From contig CAVYRL010000001.1 of NCBI GenBank assembly GCA_963771025.1, forward strand, positions 1-64,000: DNA of 64,000 nt, written 5' to 3'. This document shows, in pieces, positions 1 through 8,396 of the stretch. The stretch is from Miltoncostaea sp963771025. Its GTDB lineage: Bacteria; Actinomycetota; Thermoleophilia; Miltoncostaeales; Miltoncostaeaceae. The position numbers and the translations under genes were made by a program. The notes under the pieces are model-generated. The model was not told where the DNA came from. It searched no databases and saw only the letters and a list, made by a program, of their open reading frames with translations. Within the stretch, counting starts at the first letter, position 1. Each line of letters opens with the position of its first letter.

Positions 1-55
1 GGCTGATCCCGAGGCCGGCGACCGTCGCTCGACGACGGCGCGGGGGAGCCTTCGG

Positions 56-1681
56 TCAGTCCACGGCGGTGACCCTGGTGACGTAGCCGTTGCCGCCTTC
101 GCCTTCGGTGGCGATGTAGTAGACGGCGTCGGGCCCGACGAAGATGCGACCGATGCTCGGCTGGGAACCGGCCACCTCGACGCGGGCGATCTCGTCGCCG
201 GTCGTCAGGTCGGCGACGACCATGTAGAGGGTGCAGCGGGTGCCCTCGTCGTTGCACGTGCGATCGTCGGTGTAGAGGCGGTTCTGGTCGGCGACGATGG
301 CCGCGCCGACCGAGACGGCGTAGCGGTCGGTCACCCACAGGTTCTCGAGCGAGCCGTCGTCGGCGATGCGCCACCCGGCGAGCCGGCCGTTGACGGCGTC
401 GGCGGCCACCACGACCGAGCTCGTGAACGGGTCGGCCGGGGGTGGGGCGAAGCTGCCGCCGGGCAGGTCGGTCATCGTCGCGTTGACGCGCGACACGCCC
501 GAGCCGGGCTCGGTGGTCAACTGCCAAAGCACCTCGAGCGGGGCGGTCACGCCGACGAGCACGGTGTTGTTGTCCGGGAACACGACGGTGTCGTGATCGC
601 CGGTCGGAGTCATGGCCACCCCCGGCTTGGTGCCGTCGTCGGCGGTGCGGTATGGGGCGGACCAGCTCGGGTCGGGGGTGAAGCCGTCGTCGGTCACCCT
701 GAAGCGGAGCGTGTCCGTGTCACCGGGGAGGTATACGTACTCGGTGTCGCCCTGCACGAGCGAGGTCATGCGCGCGCTGGAGAGCGCGGTCGCGAGCTGG
801 GATCGGACCGCGAGCCGCTCCACGTCGATCGCCACCAGCAGGCCGTTGCCCTGCTGAGGGGCGGTCTTGAGAAGGAGGTCACCGTTGCGCGCCGAGACCT
901 GGAGCGTGTTGTAGATGGTCGACGCCGGATCTTCGGGGTTGAGCGGGAGCCTGAGGGAGCGGGTGGTTTCGAACGTCTCGGGATCGATCTCGAACAGCGT
1001 CGCGGTGGCGACCGCGTAGAGCTTCCCGTTGGCGTGCGCGACCAGGCTGCCCGGGTAGTTGGGTGTGGTCCCCTTGGGGAGCTCGAGCATCCGAGCCTTC
1101 ATCGTCGCCGGGTCGATCTTGGCGATGTAGGCGCTCGACGACCCCCTCGTGGCCGACCCACGCGCGGCGTCGGCGAGGGCCGCCACCGCTCCGTCGGGGA
1201 GGGCGTTGCCCTGGGCCTTCGTGAACAGGTCGAGGAGGTGGGGCGCGCCGCCGAGCACGAACACGGAGTCGTCGTGGGTGATGCCGAAGATCGGGGCCGG
1301 ACCCAGCTCGACGCTCTGCGCGCGCAGATCACCGCCGGTCACGTCGTCGGGGAGCCCGCCGGTGGCCGTCGAGCTGGTGCGCCACGAGTCGGCGGTGGGC
1401 ACCGGCCACGTCGTGTCGTAGAGCCCATCGCGTGCGGCTTGGCGCTCGGATCCCGCTTTCGATGCGGCTGTCGCGGGGCCCGTCGATGACTCGCTCGACG
1501 AGCTCGAGCACGCCGCCGTGCCGGCGACGACCGCCACAGTGAGGACTGCTGCGAGGATGCGCCTCGTCCCCATCGGCGCGGCCCCGAGGCCTGCCGGCCG
1601 CCACCGGCGTCGGCGCTCGGATCGCGGATGTCCTCGAGGGATCGTCCAGGGGTCGATCGAGGCGTGCTGTCCTGGCGCCAT
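56..1681 (-). CDS. Predicted lipoprotein with beta-propeller-like repeats
   Basis: A 541-residue exported protein. Residues 37-57 form a hydrophobic signal segment ending in a lipobox-like AGTAAC with the lipidated Cys at 58, followed by a Ser-rich linker. The body has recurrent blade-like segments (for example KLYAVATATLFEIDPETFET) typical of PQQ/YVTN-type propellers. I use the ATG at 1681 because a TACCGT -10 box lies 7 bases upstream with a TTGACC -35; this gives an unusually long basic n-region. The internal ATG at 1573 would give an ordinary signal peptide but has no ribosome-binding site. Function unknown; a surface binding or sensing role is only inference. Confidence 0.75.
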   Translation of the reverse strand: MAPGQHASIDPWTIPRGHPRSERRRRWRPAGLGAAPMGTRRILAAVLTVAVVAGTAACSSSSSESSTGPATAASKAGSERQAARDGLYDTTWPVPTADSWRTSSTATGGLPDDVTGGDLRAQSVELGPAPIFGITHDDSVFVLGGAPHLLDLFTKAQGNALPDGAVAALADAARGSATRGSSSAYIAKIDPATMKARMLELPKGTTPNYPGSLVAHANGKLYAVATATLFEIDPETFETTRSLRLPLNPEDPASTIYNTLQVSARNGDLLLKTAPQQGNGLLVAIDVERLAVRSQLATALSSARMTSLVQGDTEYVYLPGDTDTLRFRVTDDGFTPDPSWSAPYRTADDGTKPGVAMTPTGDHDTVVFPDNNTVLVGVTAPLEVLWQLTTEPGSGVSRVNATMTDLPGGSFAPPPADPFTSSVVVAADAVNGRLAGWRIADDGSLENLWVTDRYAVSVGAAIVADQNRLYTDDRTCNDEGTRCTLYMVVADLTTGDEIARVEVAGSQPSIGRIFVGPDAVYYIATEGEGGNGYVTRVTAVD

Positions 1682-1688
1682 GTCCGCG

Positions 1689-1718
1689 ACGGTAGGCGCC
1701 GGTTGAACGACTGGTCAA
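1689..1718 (-). promoter_or_regulatory. Promoter of the lipoprotein gene
   Basis: On the minus strand TTGACC (1718-1713), an 18-base spacer, then TACCGT (1694-1689). The ATG at 1681 begins 7 bases after the -10 box, so the transcript would be leaderless. The rest of 1719-1895, up to the sulfatase stop, shows nothing recognisable. Confidence 0.55.
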
Positions 1719-1895
1719 CACGCTCCTCGGCGCCCGCCGTACCGAGGAGCACGCCCTGTCGCGGCGACTCTCAGCATTCTGGGGTGTTCCAGCGGGCGAC
1801 CGGGCTCCGGGGTCTCTCGGGCGTCGGCAGGCGAGCTGTCGCGGTTGTCGCCGCCTGCCGCCCACGCGAGACCCTGAGCCCGGGCGCGGTGCTCC

Positions 1896-4247
1896 CTACT
1901 GCCGGGCCAGGTGAGCCCGCAGTTCGGATTCGGGATCGTGGATCAGCTCGCCGCTGACATCGAGGGTGACGCTGTGGAGGGTGCCGGTGAAGGTGAAGGG
2001 ACCCTCGTACTCGGGGGTCACCGGCGAGCCCGGATTGGCCCCGCAGGTGAGCGCGCCGGGATTGAACATGAAGGGCGTCGTGACGGCCGCATCCGCGTTG
2101 CCCACGAGGGTGCCGTCGATGTAGAGCTGCAAGCGTCCGGGCGCCCCCTTCCCGTGCGGCATGTCAGGCTCCCCGGTCGGCTCGAATTCGAAGCGGAGCT
2201 CGTGCTTGCCCGCCGGGACGGCATCGGAGGACTCGACCGCGAGGAGCTGGCGGCCGACATAGTTGTGGACGTACCGCAGCTTGCCGTCCCGCACGAAGAA
2301 CGAGTAGCCCCCGGCCGCGGTGCCCTGGCTGAGCAACACGCCCTCGGCCCCGGCCTCGGGGATCTCGACGTCCGCGGTGATGCTGTGCGGGCGGTTGAGC
2401 ACCTTCGGCGCCGCGAAGTTCGGGACCGACTGAGTGTTCGGGAAGTAGGTGTAGGAGTCGCGGGGCGCGGCGATCAGCGGCTTCTCACCGATCATCCGCG
2501 CGAGTGCGCTGCCGTCGATCGGCATGACGTCGTGCTTGCCGGCCTCGACGTACCAGGTGGCGATCATCGAGATCAGCCGATCGCGGTTCTCGGCGGCGAC
2601 GTTCTTGGTCTCGGCGAAGTCCTCGTCCACGTGGTACAGCTCCCACCCCGTTGCATCGAGCGTGGAGAGGATCTCGGACGTGATCGGGGTGCCGAACGGC
2701 TTGCCCGCCTCGGCGAACGAGGGGCCCGGCCACGGGCAGACTGCCCGCCATCCGTCGTGATAGATGGATCGGTGGCCGAACATCTCGAAGTACTGGGTGT
2801 GGCGGTTGCTGGCCGCGTCGGGTGCGTCGAAGGTGTGCGCGAAGCTGACGCCGTGCATGGGGGACTGCCGGACACCCTTGATCTGCGCGGGCGGTTCCAT
2901 GCCGAGCAGGTCGAGGACGGTGGGAACCATGTCGATGATGTGGGCGTACTGGGTGCGGACCTCGCCTCGCGCCGCGATCCCCTTGGGCCACGAGACGATG
3001 AACGGGTCGGTAGAGCCGCCGCGGTAGGTCTCGCGCTTCCAGCGGCGGAACGGCGTGTTGCCCGCCCAGGTCCAGCCCCACGGGTAGTGGTTGAAGGTGC
3101 TGGGACCGCCGATCTCGTCAATCCGCGCCAGGCTCTCCTCCATCGGCTCCTGCGCGTTGTTGAAGAACTGCGCCTCGTTGGTCGTGCCGCCCGGGCCCCC
3201 CTCGGCGCTGGCCCCGTTGTCCGAGATCACCATGATCAAGGTGTTGTCGAGCTCACCGAGCTTCGTCAGAAAATCGAGCAAGCGCCCGATCTGGTGATCG
3301 GTGTGGCTGAGAAAGCCGGCGAACACCTCCATGAACCTGCTGTACAGCCGCCGGGCCGCCTCGGGCTGCGAGTCCCAGTCGGGGACATCGGGGTCATGGC
3401 GTGACAGCTCGGCGTCCGGCGGGGCGATGCCGAGCTCCTTCTGGCGCGCGAAGACCTTCTCGCGGTAGGCATCCCAGCCGTCATCGAACACGCCCGTGTA
3501 CCTGTCCGCCCACTCCTTCGGCACGTGATGCGGTGCGTGGGTGGCCCCGAAGCAGAGGTGCAGGTAGAAGGGCCGCTCCGGATCGACCTGCTTCGTGTCG
3601 GCGATGAACGAGACGGCCTTGTCGACCAGGTCCTCGCTCAGGTGATAGCCCTCTTCGGGCGTCGTCGGCGGCTCGACCTGGTGGTTGTCGTAGACGAGGT
3701 CGGGGTACCACTGGCTGGTGTCGCCGCCGAGGAACCCGTAGAAGCGCTGGAATCCACGGCCGAGCGGCCACCGGTCGTAGGGTCCCGCCGCCGTCTCCTG
3801 GTTGCTCGGCGTGAGGTGCCACTTGCCGACCATGAGCGTGCTGTAGCCCTGCTCGACGAGGATCTCCGACAGCATCCCGTTCTCGAACGGCATGGTGCCG
3901 TTGTAGCCGGGGTATCCCGTGGCGAGTTCCGTGATGGCGGCCATCCCGTTCGCATGGTGGTTGCGACCGGTGACGACGCATGAGCGGCTCGGCGAGCAGA
4001 GCGCCGTGGTGTGCATGTTGTTGTAGCGGAGGCCGCTTGCAGCGATCCCGTCGAGGTTCGGCGTCTCGATCGGGCTGCCATAGCAGCCGAGCTGGCCGAA
4101 ACCCGTGTCGTCGAGGACGATGAACACGACGTTCGGCGCACCCTTCTCGGCTCGGAGGGGCGCCGGCCACGCGGGGCTCGACTCCTCGGCCGTCCGACCG
4201 ATCACGCCGGGGAACGTCTCCCCAGGCTCGTACTCGACGATGGTCAC
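1896..4247 (-). CDS. Arylsulfatase (sulfatase family, Cys type)
   Basis: A 783-residue sulfatase that hydrolyses sulfate esters. The GTG at 4247 is preceded by GGAGG with a 7-base spacer. The metal-binding Asp pair in VLDDTGFG is at about residues 46-47, and the active-site signature CSPSR has its Cys at about 84; that Cys must be converted to formylglycine by a maturase not in this window. The catalytic alpha/beta region fills roughly 35-560. The C-terminal 200 residues look like a beta-sandwich carbohydrate-binding module. No signal peptide is visible, so it is probably cytoplasmic. It is divergent from a winged-helix/hydrolase fusion, the likely local regulator. The natural substrate cannot be told from sequence. 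Confidence 0.93.
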   Translation of the reverse strand: MTIVEYEPGETFPGVIGRTAEESSPAWPAPLRAEKGAPNVVFIVLDDTGFGQLGCYGSPIETPNLDGIAASGLRYNNMHTTALCSPSRSCVVTGRNHHANGMAAITELATGYPGYNGTMPFENGMLSEILVEQGYSTLMVGKWHLTPSNQETAAGPYDRWPLGRGFQRFYGFLGGDTSQWYPDLVYDNHQVEPPTTPEEGYHLSEDLVDKAVSFIADTKQVDPERPFYLHLCFGATHAPHHVPKEWADRYTGVFDDGWDAYREKVFARQKELGIAPPDAELSRHDPDVPDWDSQPEAARRLYSRFMEVFAGFLSHTDHQIGRLLDFLTKLGELDNTLIMVISDNGASAEGGPGGTTNEAQFFNNAQEPMEESLARIDEIGGPSTFNHYPWGWTWAGNTPFRRWKRETYRGGSTDPFIVSWPKGIAARGEVRTQYAHIIDMVPTVLDLLGMEPPAQIKGVRQSPMHGVSFAHTFDAPDAASNRHTQYFEMFGHRSIYHDGWRAVCPWPGPSFAEAGKPFGTPITSEILSTLDATGWELYHVDEDFAETKNVAAENRDRLISMIATWYVEAGKHDVMPIDGSALARMIGEKPLIAAPRDSYTYFPNTQSVPNFAAPKVLNRPHSITADVEIPEAGAEGVLLSQGTAAGGYSFFVRDGKLRYVHNYVGRQLLAVESSDAVPAGKHELRFEFEPTGEPDMPHGKGAPGRLQLYIDGTLVGNADAAVTTPFMFNPGALTCGANPGSPVTPEYEGPFTFTGTLHSVTLDVSGELIHDPESELRAHLARQ

Positions 4248-4461
4248 TCGACGTCCTCCGGGTCCGGTCTGGGCGGCGTGGCGCGAGATTATCCCAGTGT
4301 GGGACCGCGAGGCTCGTTCCATCGAGGCGATCACCGGGTGGACGTGTCGCGGAACCTGATCCTCGCCGGCGAGGTGCACAGCATCGATATCCGCGGCACC
4401 GTCGCATGCCGCGGGGGCGTGCGCACCCGTCCGCGTCCCGTCGTCCGGTCATGATGGGGCG
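4248..4461. promoter_or_regulatory. Divergent intergenic region, sulfatase and HTH-hydrolase
   Basis: This 214-base gap holds the sulfatase ribosome-binding site (GGAGG, minus strand, near 4255-4259) and must carry promoters for both divergent genes. I could not fix a -10/-35 pair or an operator with confidence. Confidence 0.4.
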
Positions 4462-5667
4462 ATGCGCTACGAGTTCGAGGACTTCGTGGTCGACCTCGAC
4501 CGTTTCGAACTCCGCCGTGCCGGGCGGGCCTGCCACGTCGAGCCGAAGGCGTTCGACGTCCTCGCGCACCTCGTCCGGTCGCATGGTCGGGTGGTGACAA
4601 AGGACGAGTTGCTCGCATCCGTCTGGGGCCACCGGTTCGTGACCGAGTCTGCGCTGACCACCCGGATCAAGGCGCTCAGGAGGGTGCTGGGTGACGATGG
4701 GCGCGCCCAGCGGATGATCCGCACCGCCAGGGGGCGCGGGTACGAGTTCGTCGCGCCCGTGCGGATCACGGAGCCCGACGTTCCGGATGGGAGGCCCGGG
4801 GTCCCGCAGGAGCGCGTCGCTCACCAGGAGATCCGGGTCTGCGGAACGTCGGATGGAACGCGCCTGGCGTACGCCCTCGTCGGCGCGGGCCCGCCGCTTC
4901 TGAAGTCGGCCAACTGGATGACGCACCTCGACTACGACTGGGAGAGCCAGATCTGGGCCCACTGGCTCCGGGGCCTCGCCCGCCACCGGCTCCTGGTCCG
5001 CTACGACCAGCGCGGCTGCGGCCTGTCGGACTGGGACGTCACGGACTTCTCGCCCGACGCCTGGCTCGCGGATCTCGAGGCGGTCGTCGAGGCCGCCGGC
5101 CTCGAGCGCTTTGCGCTCCTCGGGTTGTCCCGGGGCGCGTCGACCGCGATCGCCTACGCGGCCCGGCACCCGGAGCGGGTCTCACACCTCATCCTCTTCG
5201 GCGCGTCGGCGCGCGGGAGGATGCTCCGCGCCCGCACCGATGACGAGCGGCGCTCCGCCGAGGTCATGATCGAGCTGGCTCGGCTGGGCTGGGGCGCCGA
5301 CGATCCGGCGTTCCGGCAGGTGTTCGCCATGCAGTTCATCCCCGACGGAAGCGCTGAGGACTGGCAGGCGTTCAACGACCTCCATCGCCGCACCACCTCG
5401 CCGCAGAACGCCGCCCGATTCATGGAGGCCTTCGGCCGGGTCGACGTCTCGGGGCTCTGCGGGCGGGTGCGGGCGCCGACGCTGATCATGCATGCGCGTG
5501 GCGACCTGCGCGTCCCGTTCGAGTCGGCCCGGGAGCTCGCGTCCCTGATCCCGGGGAGCCGCCTCGTCCCGCTCGACAGCCGAAACCACATCCTGCGCGC
5601 CGACGAGCCCGCGTGGCCTCGGTTCCTGGACGAGGTCGACGCCTTCCTGGGGGACGTCCCCCGCTGA
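4462..5667 (+). CDS. Winged-helix DNA-binding / alpha-beta hydrolase fusion
   Basis: A 401-residue two-domain protein. Residues 1-100 match the OmpR/CadC-type winged helix (Trans_reg_C): the region around KAFDVLAHLV, VTKDELLASVWG and the closing RGRGYEFV. Residues 125-400 are an alpha/beta hydrolase with nucleophile elbow GLSRG (Ser223), acid Asp348 and His376, so the triad looks intact. There is no receiver domain, so the hydrolase domain itself probably senses or processes the ligand: a one-component regulator. Its position opposite the arylsulfatase suggests it controls that gene. Whether the hydrolase still turns over substrate or only binds it is unknown. Confidence 0.88.
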   Translation: MRYEFEDFVVDLDRFELRRAGRACHVEPKAFDVLAHLVRSHGRVVTKDELLASVWGHRFVTESALTTRIKALRRVLGDDGRAQRMIRTARGRGYEFVAPVRITEPDVPDGRPGVPQERVAHQEIRVCGTSDGTRLAYALVGAGPPLLKSANWMTHLDYDWESQIWAHWLRGLARHRLLVRYDQRGCGLSDWDVTDFSPDAWLADLEAVVEAAGLERFALLGLSRGASTAIAYAARHPERVSHLILFGASARGRMLRARTDDERRSAEVMIELARLGWGADDPAFRQVFAMQFIPDGSAEDWQAFNDLHRRTTSPQNAARFMEAFGRVDVSGLCGRVRAPTLIMHARGDLRVPFESARELASLIPGSRLVPLDSRNHILRADEPAWPRFLDEVDAFLGDVPR

Positions 5668-5683
5668 CCGTCCACGGTGCGCG

Positions 5684-5992
5684 CTAGGCCAGGGCCCCCA
5701 GGGCGGCGATGACGGCGAGCCCCGCGACGACGGCGGCCGCCGTCCCTCCCACGCGGGCGGCGAGCGTGGCCACGGCCACCACGGCCACGGCCGCCGGGTC
5801 CACGAGCCCCCCGGCGCCGGCGTGCTGGGTGACCACGTTGGCGAGCAGCGCGCCCAGGAGGGGCGCGCGCGCGTGGTCGAGCGCCGCGCGCGTCCCCGGG
5901 CCGAGGCGGACCCGTCGGCCGGCGACCAGGAACGAGGCGCGGAGCGCGTAGATCCCGAGCCCCGTGACCGCCAGCAGCGCCACCACGCTCAT
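5684..5992 (-). CDS. azlD: AzlD-family branched-chain amino acid exporter small subunit
   Basis: A 102-residue membrane protein with about four hydrophobic segments and the family's early IYALRASF-like stretch. It pairs with AzlC to export branched-chain amino acids or analogues. Its ATG overlaps the azlC stop by 4 bases (ATGA at 5989-5992), so the two are translationally coupled. It ends 16 bases from the convergent hydrolase fusion gene. Confidence 0.85.
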   Translation of the reverse strand: MSVVALLAVTGLGIYALRASFLVAGRRVRLGPGTRAALDHARAPLLGALLANVVTQHAGAGGLVDPAAVAVVAVATLAARVGGTAAAVVAGLAVIAALGALA

Positions 5993-6711
5993 CGGAATCC
6001 CCCCTCGCTCCATCCGGCGGCCAGCATGCCGCCGAGCGTGCCGATGACGATCGCGAGCCCGGCCGGAAGCGCCACCGCGGCGAGGCCGATGCCGGCTCCG
6101 GCGCCGGCCGCGGCGACCGCCGCGCGATCGACCAGCGCCCCGCGCAGCATCCCCGCCAGCAGGGCTCCGAGGACCAACTCGACCCGCCAGGTCGTCGGGA
6201 CGACCGGGCCGACCAGCATCCCGCTGCTGATCGCCGTGATCCAGGTGAGCCAGAGCGCGGCTCCCGCGGTCAGGAACGCGCGGCGCAGCGCGCGCGGCCC
6301 GACGCCCCTCCGGAACCACTGGTCGGTCAGCACGTACATCTGATCGACGAGGAAGTAGGGCGCCACCGCCCGAAACCAGGCGGGCTGGTCGGCGAGCGGC
6401 CCGGCGAGCGCCGCGCTGTAGATCAGCCCCCGGCTCGAGATCGCGAGCGCGGTCGCCATGGCCGCCAGCATTCCGGCACCACCGGCGTACACCGACAGCA
6501 GCGCGAAATGGGCCGCCCCCGAGAGCAGCAGCGGCCCACCGGCCCACCCGGCCAGGGGCGCCATCGTCGTCGCGGCCGTCGTGACCCCGAGCGCCCAGCC
6601 GAGGGGCAGCAGCGCGAGCAGCACGGGCGCCACCTCCGCGAGCACCTGGCTCGCGCTGGGCTCCGTGGTCCGCGGCCGGCCCCGCCTCTCTGGTACCCGG
6701 GTGATTCGCAT
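5989..6711 (-). CDS. azlC: AzlC-family branched-chain amino acid exporter large subunit
   Basis: A 240-residue multi-spanning membrane protein of the AzlC family. The first 20 residues are basic and hydrophilic; the rest alternates hydrophobic helices with short loops, including the family region SVYAGGAGMLAA and the loop FLVDQMYVLTDQWF. It forms the large subunit of the two-component AzlCD permease. There is no clear ribosome-binding site before the ATG at 6711; a weak GATCAT box lies 6 bases upstream. No Lrp-type regulator is adjacent. Confidence 0.87.
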   Translation of the reverse strand: MRITRVPERRGRPRTTEPSASQVLAEVAPVLLALLPLGWALGVTTAATTMAPLAGWAGGPLLLSGAAHFALLSVYAGGAGMLAAMATALAISSRGLIYSAALAGPLADQPAWFRAVAPYFLVDQMYVLTDQWFRRGVGPRALRRAFLTAGAALWLTWITAISSGMLVGPVVPTTWRVELVLGALLAGMLRGALVDRAAVAAAGAGAGIGLAAVALPAGLAIVIGTLGGMLAAGWSEGGFR

Positions 6712-7067
6712 GCCGCGATGATCCGGTACCCCCGCGGCCGGCGCTTGGCGGAGGGCGGGCGATCGCGTGGCGATTCGGTGGCGAGGGCGACGGCGTGGGG
6801 CTCAGGCCATCCTCCGCTCGGCGATCCGCTGCCCTCACCGGTCCGACCGCCCGCCGTCCGGCCGGGCCGGCTGGGAGCGGGTGCCACGGCGCCGACCGAC
6901 CCCGTGTCGGAGCCGACCTTCGCCCGGCGACCGGCGCACGGGGGCCTTCGATCAGCCCCGCGCCGGTGACTCCGGTGACGTACCCGTTGCCGCCATTCGC
7001 CCTGGGTGGCGATGTCGTTCCACGGGTACTTCAGTTCGTACGCGACGCGCACGAGAGGAGTCGGACG
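6712..7067. other. Non-coding gap upstream of the NTF2-fold gene
   Basis: No convincing gene lies in this 356-base stretch. Its only clear content is the gene-end relic at 6933-7015 and, at the right end, the ribosome-binding site GAGAGGAG (7053-7060) of the next gene. Confidence 0.5.
6933..7015. repeat. Relic copy of the lipoprotein gene 3' end
   Basis: About 83 bases resemble positions 38-116, which span the stop codon, last codons and downstream flank of the lipoprotein gene. Shared blocks include CCGTTGCCGCC and GGTGGCGATGT, with roughly 80% identity by eye and a one-base indel. It lies in the same orientation as the original and carries no frame of its own. A decayed duplication is the simplest reading. 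Confidence 0.7.
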
Positions 7068-7412
7068 ATGGCGCTCGAGCATGACCTCTATGAGATCGAG
7101 CACGCCCTGGGCGACGGCGACGGCGACACCTATCGTCGTCATCTCACCGAGGACGCCGTGGTGGTCGTCGCCGGTCGGGTGATGGGCAAGGGGGGGACCG
7201 TCGAGGCGATGGACGCCGGCCCGGGCTGGGACGCGCTCTCGTTCGACGACGAGCGGTTCGTCCGCCTGAGCGACGACGCGGCTCTGCTCACCTATCGCTT
7301 CAGCGGACGCAGGGGCGAGGACTTCACGTACACGGCGCTGATGGGAAGCGTCTATGTGGCGCGGGATGGGGAATGGCGCATGGCGTTCCACCAGCAGACG
7401 CCCCTGCCGTGA
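7068..7412 (+). CDS. SnoaL/NTF2-fold protein (DUF4440-like)
   Basis: A 114-residue soluble protein. The ATG at 7068 follows GAGAGGAG with a 7-base spacer. The order of an N-terminal helix (YEIEHALGDGD), a conserved TEDAVVVVAG segment, and a C-terminal sheet with YTALMGSVYVARDGEWRMAF fits the cone-shaped NTF2-like fold of small isomerases, hydrolases and binding proteins. Substrate unknown. The last 60 bases recur in degraded form at 8214-8278. Confidence 0.75.
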   Translation: MALEHDLYEIEHALGDGDGDTYRRHLTEDAVVVVAGRVMGKGGTVEAMDAGPGWDALSFDDERFVRLSDDAALLTYRFSGRRGEDFTYTALMGSVYVARDGEWRMAFHQQTPLP

Positions 7413-7883
7413 TCGGGGCGCGCGACCACCTCCGGCGGACCGGCGCTCGCGCGTCGGCTGGTGGGGGAGGGGCACGTCGTGGGTCCTCCTCCACTCCGGG
7501 TCGTTCACGCGCCCGGGTGTCAAGCGCCACGATCCACCGAAGCTCAGCGGCACTGAACGCCACTCGGACGTTGGCTCAGCGCTCGCAGTTCTCCTCGACG
7601 GCGCGGGTTCTGGACCTCGAGGATGGAGAGGCTCCTGCGGGTCGCCTCGCCGCTCGGGCTCTACGTCGAGAGTTCGAGACCGCCTGCAGCCGGCACCTCG
7701 GCAACTTCCCGCAGGCGCTCTCGCACCTCGCGCTGATCGAAGCGGCGGGCCGGGTCATCCTTGCGGGGGAGGCTCGTGGAGCTCACGCGAGGGCGCCTGG
7801 GTAAAGGTTCTTCCAGGGCGCTTCGTCGCACCGCGACTCGTGCCGATAAGACTGCGCACATCCAACGGGAAGGATTCCAGAAC
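7413..7883. other. Long gap with no supported gene
   Basis: Several overlapping open frames exist on both strands, but none has family-like sequence, a ribosome-binding site or consistent third-position G/C bias. The only regulatory signal is GGGAAGGA (7867-7874), the ribosome-binding site of the next small gene. Confidence 0.5.
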
Positions 7884-8045
7884 ATGAGCATCTCACCGAT
7901 CCAGGCCGGCGCGGCAGCCAGTCAGGTCGCGCCCAGCGCCCTCCAGGCGCGGCGATCCGAGGAGGCCGCGGAGACGCCGTCGCAGGAGGCGGCCGAGCGG
8001 GCCGTCGAGGGCGGCAAGGGCGCGAAGGTGAGCGCGCTGGCGTAG
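7884..8045 (+). CDS. Small Ala-rich hypothetical protein
   Basis: A possible 53-residue protein beginning MSISPIQAGAAAS, rich in Ala, Glu and Ser, with no membrane segment and no Cys. GGGAAGGA lies 9 bases before the ATG, which is the main support. The frame is open further upstream, but that part is Arg-rich and unlikely to be coding. No family recognised. A short GC hairpin follows the stop (about 8047-8063). Confidence 0.45.
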   Translation: MSISPIQAGAAASQVAPSALQARRSEEAAETPSQEAAERAVEGGKGAKVSALA

Positions 8046-8213
8046 CCCGCCGGACCCCCGGCGAGGAGATGGCGCCGGGGGGCCATTGCGCCCCACACCG
8101 GGCGGAGGGGATCACGACGTGGACTCGCCGCCGTTCGCGGGGCCGGAGGGCCCCGCAGGGGCCGTCCGGAGGCGTTCCTGAGAAGCCCCTCCCTTTCCCT
8201 TCTCTCGGAGGGC

Positions 8214-8278
8214 CCATGTAGCGCGGGATGGGGAATGGTGCAGGCTTTCCACCACCAGACACCCTGCCGTGACCGGAG
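8214..8278. repeat. Relic copy of the NTF2-fold gene 3' end
   Basis: About 65 bases match 7355-7420 at roughly 80% identity by eye, with a shared core GCGCGGGATGGGGAATGG and a conserved CTGCCGTGA around the original stop codon. In the copy the frame is broken by an early TAG. The rest of 8046-8396 shows nothing recognisable apart from the ribosome-binding site of the next gene. Confidence 0.7.
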
Positions 8279-8396
8279 GGCGATCGCCCATGGCCCGGTG
8301 GATCCGCGCTCCGGCCCGCGGCCCCGGCCTGCTTGGCGACGTCCGCGCCATCCGAGAGGGTGGGACCTACCCGTTCCCGAGCAGGAGGAATCTTCG

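Noticed and set aside
3481..5169. A 562-codon minus-strand frame bridging the sulfatase and hydrolase genes
   Set aside because: Crosses a divergent promoter region and two well-supported genes; composition is Arg/Pro-rich.
7373..7804. A 143-codon frame after the NTF2-fold gene
   Set aside because: No ribosome-binding site, no coding bias and a composition like random high-GC frames.
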